Of a stretch of 7,216 bases of DNA, positions 5,989 through 7,216 are shown in pieces. The DNA lies in assembly GCA_012799755.1 (NCBI GenBank), contig JAAZKQ010000153.1, positions 1-7,216 on the forward strand. The letters are read 5' to 3'. A program made the translations under genes and the position numbers. The notes beneath the pieces were generated by a model. The model saw only the letters and a list, made by a program, of their open reading frames with translations. It was not told the DNA's origin and did not search any database. Within the stretch, counting starts at the first letter, position 1, and every line of letters starts with the position of its first letter. Source of the stretch: Lentisphaerota bacterium. GTDB lineage: Bacteria; Verrucomicrobiota; Lentisphaeria; Oligosphaerales; Oligosphaeraceae.

Positions 5989-6846
5989 ATGGAAAAGAAC
6001 ACGTCTGCGCGTTTTGCGTCGTATGCGCCTGTCGCCTACAAGAGCTTTCCGGGGGCGCTGAATGCGTTTTTCGAGAATGAACTGCCGGCGCTCGGCGGCA
6101 GCCGCATCAGAATGACGGTCGTGAACGCCATAAGCGCCATGGTCGCGAAGTTCTTCCCCGAGACGACCCATCTTCAGCCGGGGCAGACGCCCTGGGTCAC
6201 CGTCAGCGCCGACGCGAAGGGGGCGTACGGGAAAAGGATCCAGGACACGACGCTGGTCCCCGTCGTTCTCGACCTGGTCCAGGATGTGGATGCCGGGGAA
6301 CGCGCCATGGGCAAGAAGGTCAGGGACGTGAAGAAGGAGGCGGCGGCCAGGCTGTGCAACCAGGCGTATGAACAAGGCGGCTGCATGACCGCGGCGGAGA
6401 TCGCCGTGCTGCTGAAAACGTCGGCGTCCACAATCGGCAAATACATCGCCGAGTTTGAAAGAGAGCATGAAGTCGTGCTTCCCAGAAGAGGAACAATCCA
6501 CGACATGGGGCCGACGCTGACCCATAAGAAGATCATCATCGAAAAACTCTTCGTCAAACAGGAAACGGTGCAGCAGGTGATTCGTGAGACCTGCCATTCC
6601 GCCAGAGCCATTGAGCGTTACATCACCTCGTTCAAGCAAATCCTGATGTGCCATAGAAAACAGATGACGCTTGAAGAGACCGCCTTCGCCGTCCACAAGA
6701 CGACGAGACTGGTCCAGGAATACCTCGACATCATCGAAGCCTACAAGGAGAAGGGCTACATTATGGATCGCTTGATGGAGTATGAAGTGAAGATGGAAAC
6801 GGCCGAAGAGTTCTACGAGCCGTATTACAACACCCACCGAAGATAG
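5989..6846 (+). CDS. DUF1670-type helix-turn-helix protein, second gene of the element
   Basis: This is a 285-aa protein, a divergent paralogue of the preceding product and also DUF1670-like. The N-terminal part has FFPETTHLQPGQTPWVTVSA (55-74), then KGAYGKRIQDTTLVPVVLDL (77-96). A helix-turn-helix lies at 133-159 (MTAAEIAVLLKTSASTIGKY in its first 20 residues). The shared motif RGTIHDMGPTLTHK (167-180) follows, and then CHSARAIERYITSFK (202-216). A third possible helix-turn-helix covers TLEETAFAVHKTTRLVQEYL (227-246). I prefer the ATG at 5989 because GAGG lies 6 nt before it. A GTG at 5977 overlaps the upstream stop (GTGA) but has poor ribosome-binding spacing. The frame is also open back to the A9 run, so it may be made as a C-terminal extension of gene one. 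No catalytic motif was recognised. Confidence 0.85.
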   Translation: MEKNTSARFASYAPVAYKSFPGALNAFFENELPALGGSRIRMTVVNAISAMVAKFFPETTHLQPGQTPWVTVSADAKGAYGKRIQDTTLVPVVLDLVQDVDAGERAMGKKVRDVKKEAAARLCNQAYEQGGCMTAAEIAVLLKTSASTIGKYIAEFEREHEVVLPRRGTIHDMGPTLTHKKIIIEKLFVKQETVQQVIRETCHSARAIERYITSFKQILMCHRKQMTLEETAFAVHKTTRLVQEYLDIIEAYKEKGYIMDRLMEYEVKMETAEEFYEPYYNTHRR

Positions 6847-6852
6847 TTTTTG

Positions 6853-6899
6853 ACAGCGACACGCACGGGAAATGTCCTGATGCGGTCAGGTGCCCTTAT
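6853..6899 (-). repeat. Right terminal inverted repeat (outer and inner blocks)
   Basis: Read on the minus strand, 6899 to 6877 matches the left end 5010-5032 at 18 of 23 positions. 6876 to 6863 matches the left inner block 5051-5064 at 12 of 14, and GCTGT at 6857 to 6853 matches 5071-5075. Unlike the left end, the outer and inner blocks are contiguous here. The repeat begins 6 nt after the stop codon of the second gene. Confidence 0.6.
6876..6890 (+). terminator. Weak terminator-like hairpin in the right end
   Basis: CCTGA (6876-6880) pairs with TCAGG (6886-6890) around a 5-nt loop. A T-rich stretch follows only from 6896 (TTATTTCTTTTTT). The gap before the T-run and the short stem make it a poor intrinsic terminator, but it is the only candidate after the second DUF1670 gene. 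Confidence 0.3.
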
Positions 6900-6921
6900 T
6901 TCTTTTTTGTTGGCTTTTTTT

Positions 6922-7052
6922 CTATCCGCAGATTACGCAGATTAGCGCAGATTTCTTTTTTTGGGGGGCGGTTTGGTTGACGGTTGTTCTATCCGCAGAT
7001 GTCGCAGATTGTCGCAGATTTTTTTTGGGGGGCGGTTTGGTTGACGGTTGTT
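6922..7052. repeat. Two tandem 67-bp units with CGCAGATT cores
   Basis: Unit one (6922-6988) and unit two (6989-7052) share a layout. Each has CTATCCGCAGAT, then two more CGCAGATT boxes spaced 9 and 10 nt apart (CGCAG at 6927, 6936 and 6946, and at 6994, 7003 and 7013). A run of T follows, and then a 26-bp block from GGGGGG to GGTTGTT that is identical in both (6963-6988 and 7027-7052). The T-run length and the dinucleotides between boxes differ. Open frames here are low-complexity and are not credible genes. Confidence 0.8.
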
Positions 7053-7105
7053 TTTTTGGCGTGATCGGGGCTGAGGGAGGGCGGTGGAGGCGCCGTGGTT
7101 TCCGG

Positions 7106-7204
7106 TTTGCGGGATGATGTGCCGCTGCGGGCTGCAAGCCCGCAGCACAGCCGGCGTATGTGTGCTGGGGTAGGCGTTTGCGGGGTGATGTCACGCTACG
7201 GGCT
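7106..7204. repeat. 28-nt imperfect direct repeat in the non-coding tail
   Basis: Positions 7106-7133 and 7177-7204 match at 24 of 28 positions. Both begin TTTGCGGG, contain TGATGT and end CGGGCT. The first copy runs into the palindrome at 7124-7146. The second ends near the window edge and does not form that palindrome. The stretch 6896-7216 carries no supportable gene. Confidence 0.6.
7124..7146. repeat. REP-like GC-rich palindrome
   Basis: GCTGCGGGCT (7124-7133) and AGCCCGCAGC (7137-7146) are a perfect 10-bp inverted repeat with a 3-nt loop. No T-run follows, so it is not an intrinsic terminator. It resembles dispersed extragenic palindromes found in many genomes. Confidence 0.6.
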
Positions 7205-7216
7205 TTTGTCTTTAGC

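Larger units (their letters stand above)
5014..6895 (+). mobile_element. Putative two-gene insertion element carrying DUF1670 genes
   Basis: This is a 1882-bp unit that starts GGGCA and ends TGCCC and holds only two overlapping DUF1670-type genes. Imperfect inverted repeats mark its ends. Positions 5010-5032 match the complement of 6877-6899 at 18 of 23 positions without gaps. An inner block, 5051-5064 against the complement of 6863-6876, matches 12 of 14. GCTGT at 5071-5075 is matched at 6853-6857. The left end carries 18 extra bases (5033-5050). The trinucleotide TTA flanks both ends directly (5011-5013 and 6896-6898), a possible 3-bp target duplication. Outside both ends lie copies of the CGCAGATT repeat. 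No DDE, HUH or recombinase motif was recognised in either protein. Mobility is an inference from the ends, the overlapping genes and the possible frameshift. Confidence 0.6.

Noticed and set aside
5787..6080. 97-aa plus-strand frame entered by ATG 5931 after GGAGG
   Set aside because: It uses the third frame, ends at 6080 inside the second DUF1670 gene and has no conserved motif. The GGAGGA is better seen as a possible frameshift stimulator or chance.
5911..6837. 308-aa minus-strand open frame over the second DUF1670 gene
   Set aside because: The plus-strand frame carries conserved DUF1670 motifs and a good ribosome-binding site. The minus-strand frame has no recognisable domain.
6922..7020. 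CRISPR-like array in the CGCAGATT boxes
   Set aside because: The boxes are only about 8 nt with 1-2 nt between them. There are no spacers of CRISPR length and no cas genes.
6890..7117. 75-aa plus-strand frame and minus-strand frames in the right tail
   Set aside because: They translate tandem repeats and T/G runs, giving low-complexity peptides of the type often mis-annotated from such repeats.

Overview
The window is GC-rich bacterial DNA. All credible protein genes lie on the plus strand. The first 5 kb is an ordinary-looking chromosomal operon, followed by what I read as a small mobile element, and then a repeat-rich non-coding tail. The taxon cannot be fixed from this sequence. Paired CNNM/CBS membrane proteins, a PEGA-domain lipoprotein and a strongly diderm-style lipobox suggest a Gram-negative-type envelope. 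The intergenic CGCAGATT arrays and the REP-like GCGGGCT palindrome remind me of PVC-group and other environmental genomes, but that is only an impression.

Layout. Positions 1-326 hold no confident gene, only two hairpins and a doubtful 44-codon reading frame. Positions 327-4963 form a tight four-gene operon: two CNNM/CBS (CorB/CorC/HlyC-type) membrane proteins with a 4-nt ATGA overlap, then a PEGA lipoprotein with a C-terminal helical region, then a LarE-type sulfur transferase that overlaps the lipoprotein gene by 11 nt. An intrinsic terminator (4962-4985) folds on the larE stop codon and closes the operon. The CNNM proteins are probably divalent-cation exporters or regulators. LarE makes part of the nickel-pincer nucleotide cofactor. 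No larB, larC or larA is present here, so any metal-linked theme is inference.

Positions 5014-6895 look like an uncharacterised two-gene insertion element. Two divergent, overlapping genes of DUF1670 type (288 and 285 aa, rich in helix-turn-helix segments) are bounded by imperfect terminal inverted repeats that I found by eye. These are 18/23 matches at the outer ends, plus an inner 12/14 block and a GCTGT block, with a possible TTA target duplication. Near the 3' end of the first gene a run of nine A residues sits just downstream of a GGAGGA. The -1 frame opens exactly at that run and continues without a stop through the whole second gene. A frameshifted fusion protein of about 577 aa is therefore possible, as in IS1/IS3-type elements. 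A perfect 12-bp inverted repeat abuts the start codon of the first gene and shares its sequence with the terminal-repeat motif, suggesting autoregulation by the element's own DNA-binding proteins.

The element lies between copies of a CGCAGATT repeat: one partial copy on the left, and two 67-bp tandem units on the right (6922-7052). The last 110 bases hold a 28-nt direct repeat and a strong REP-like palindrome. No gene is supported after 6846.
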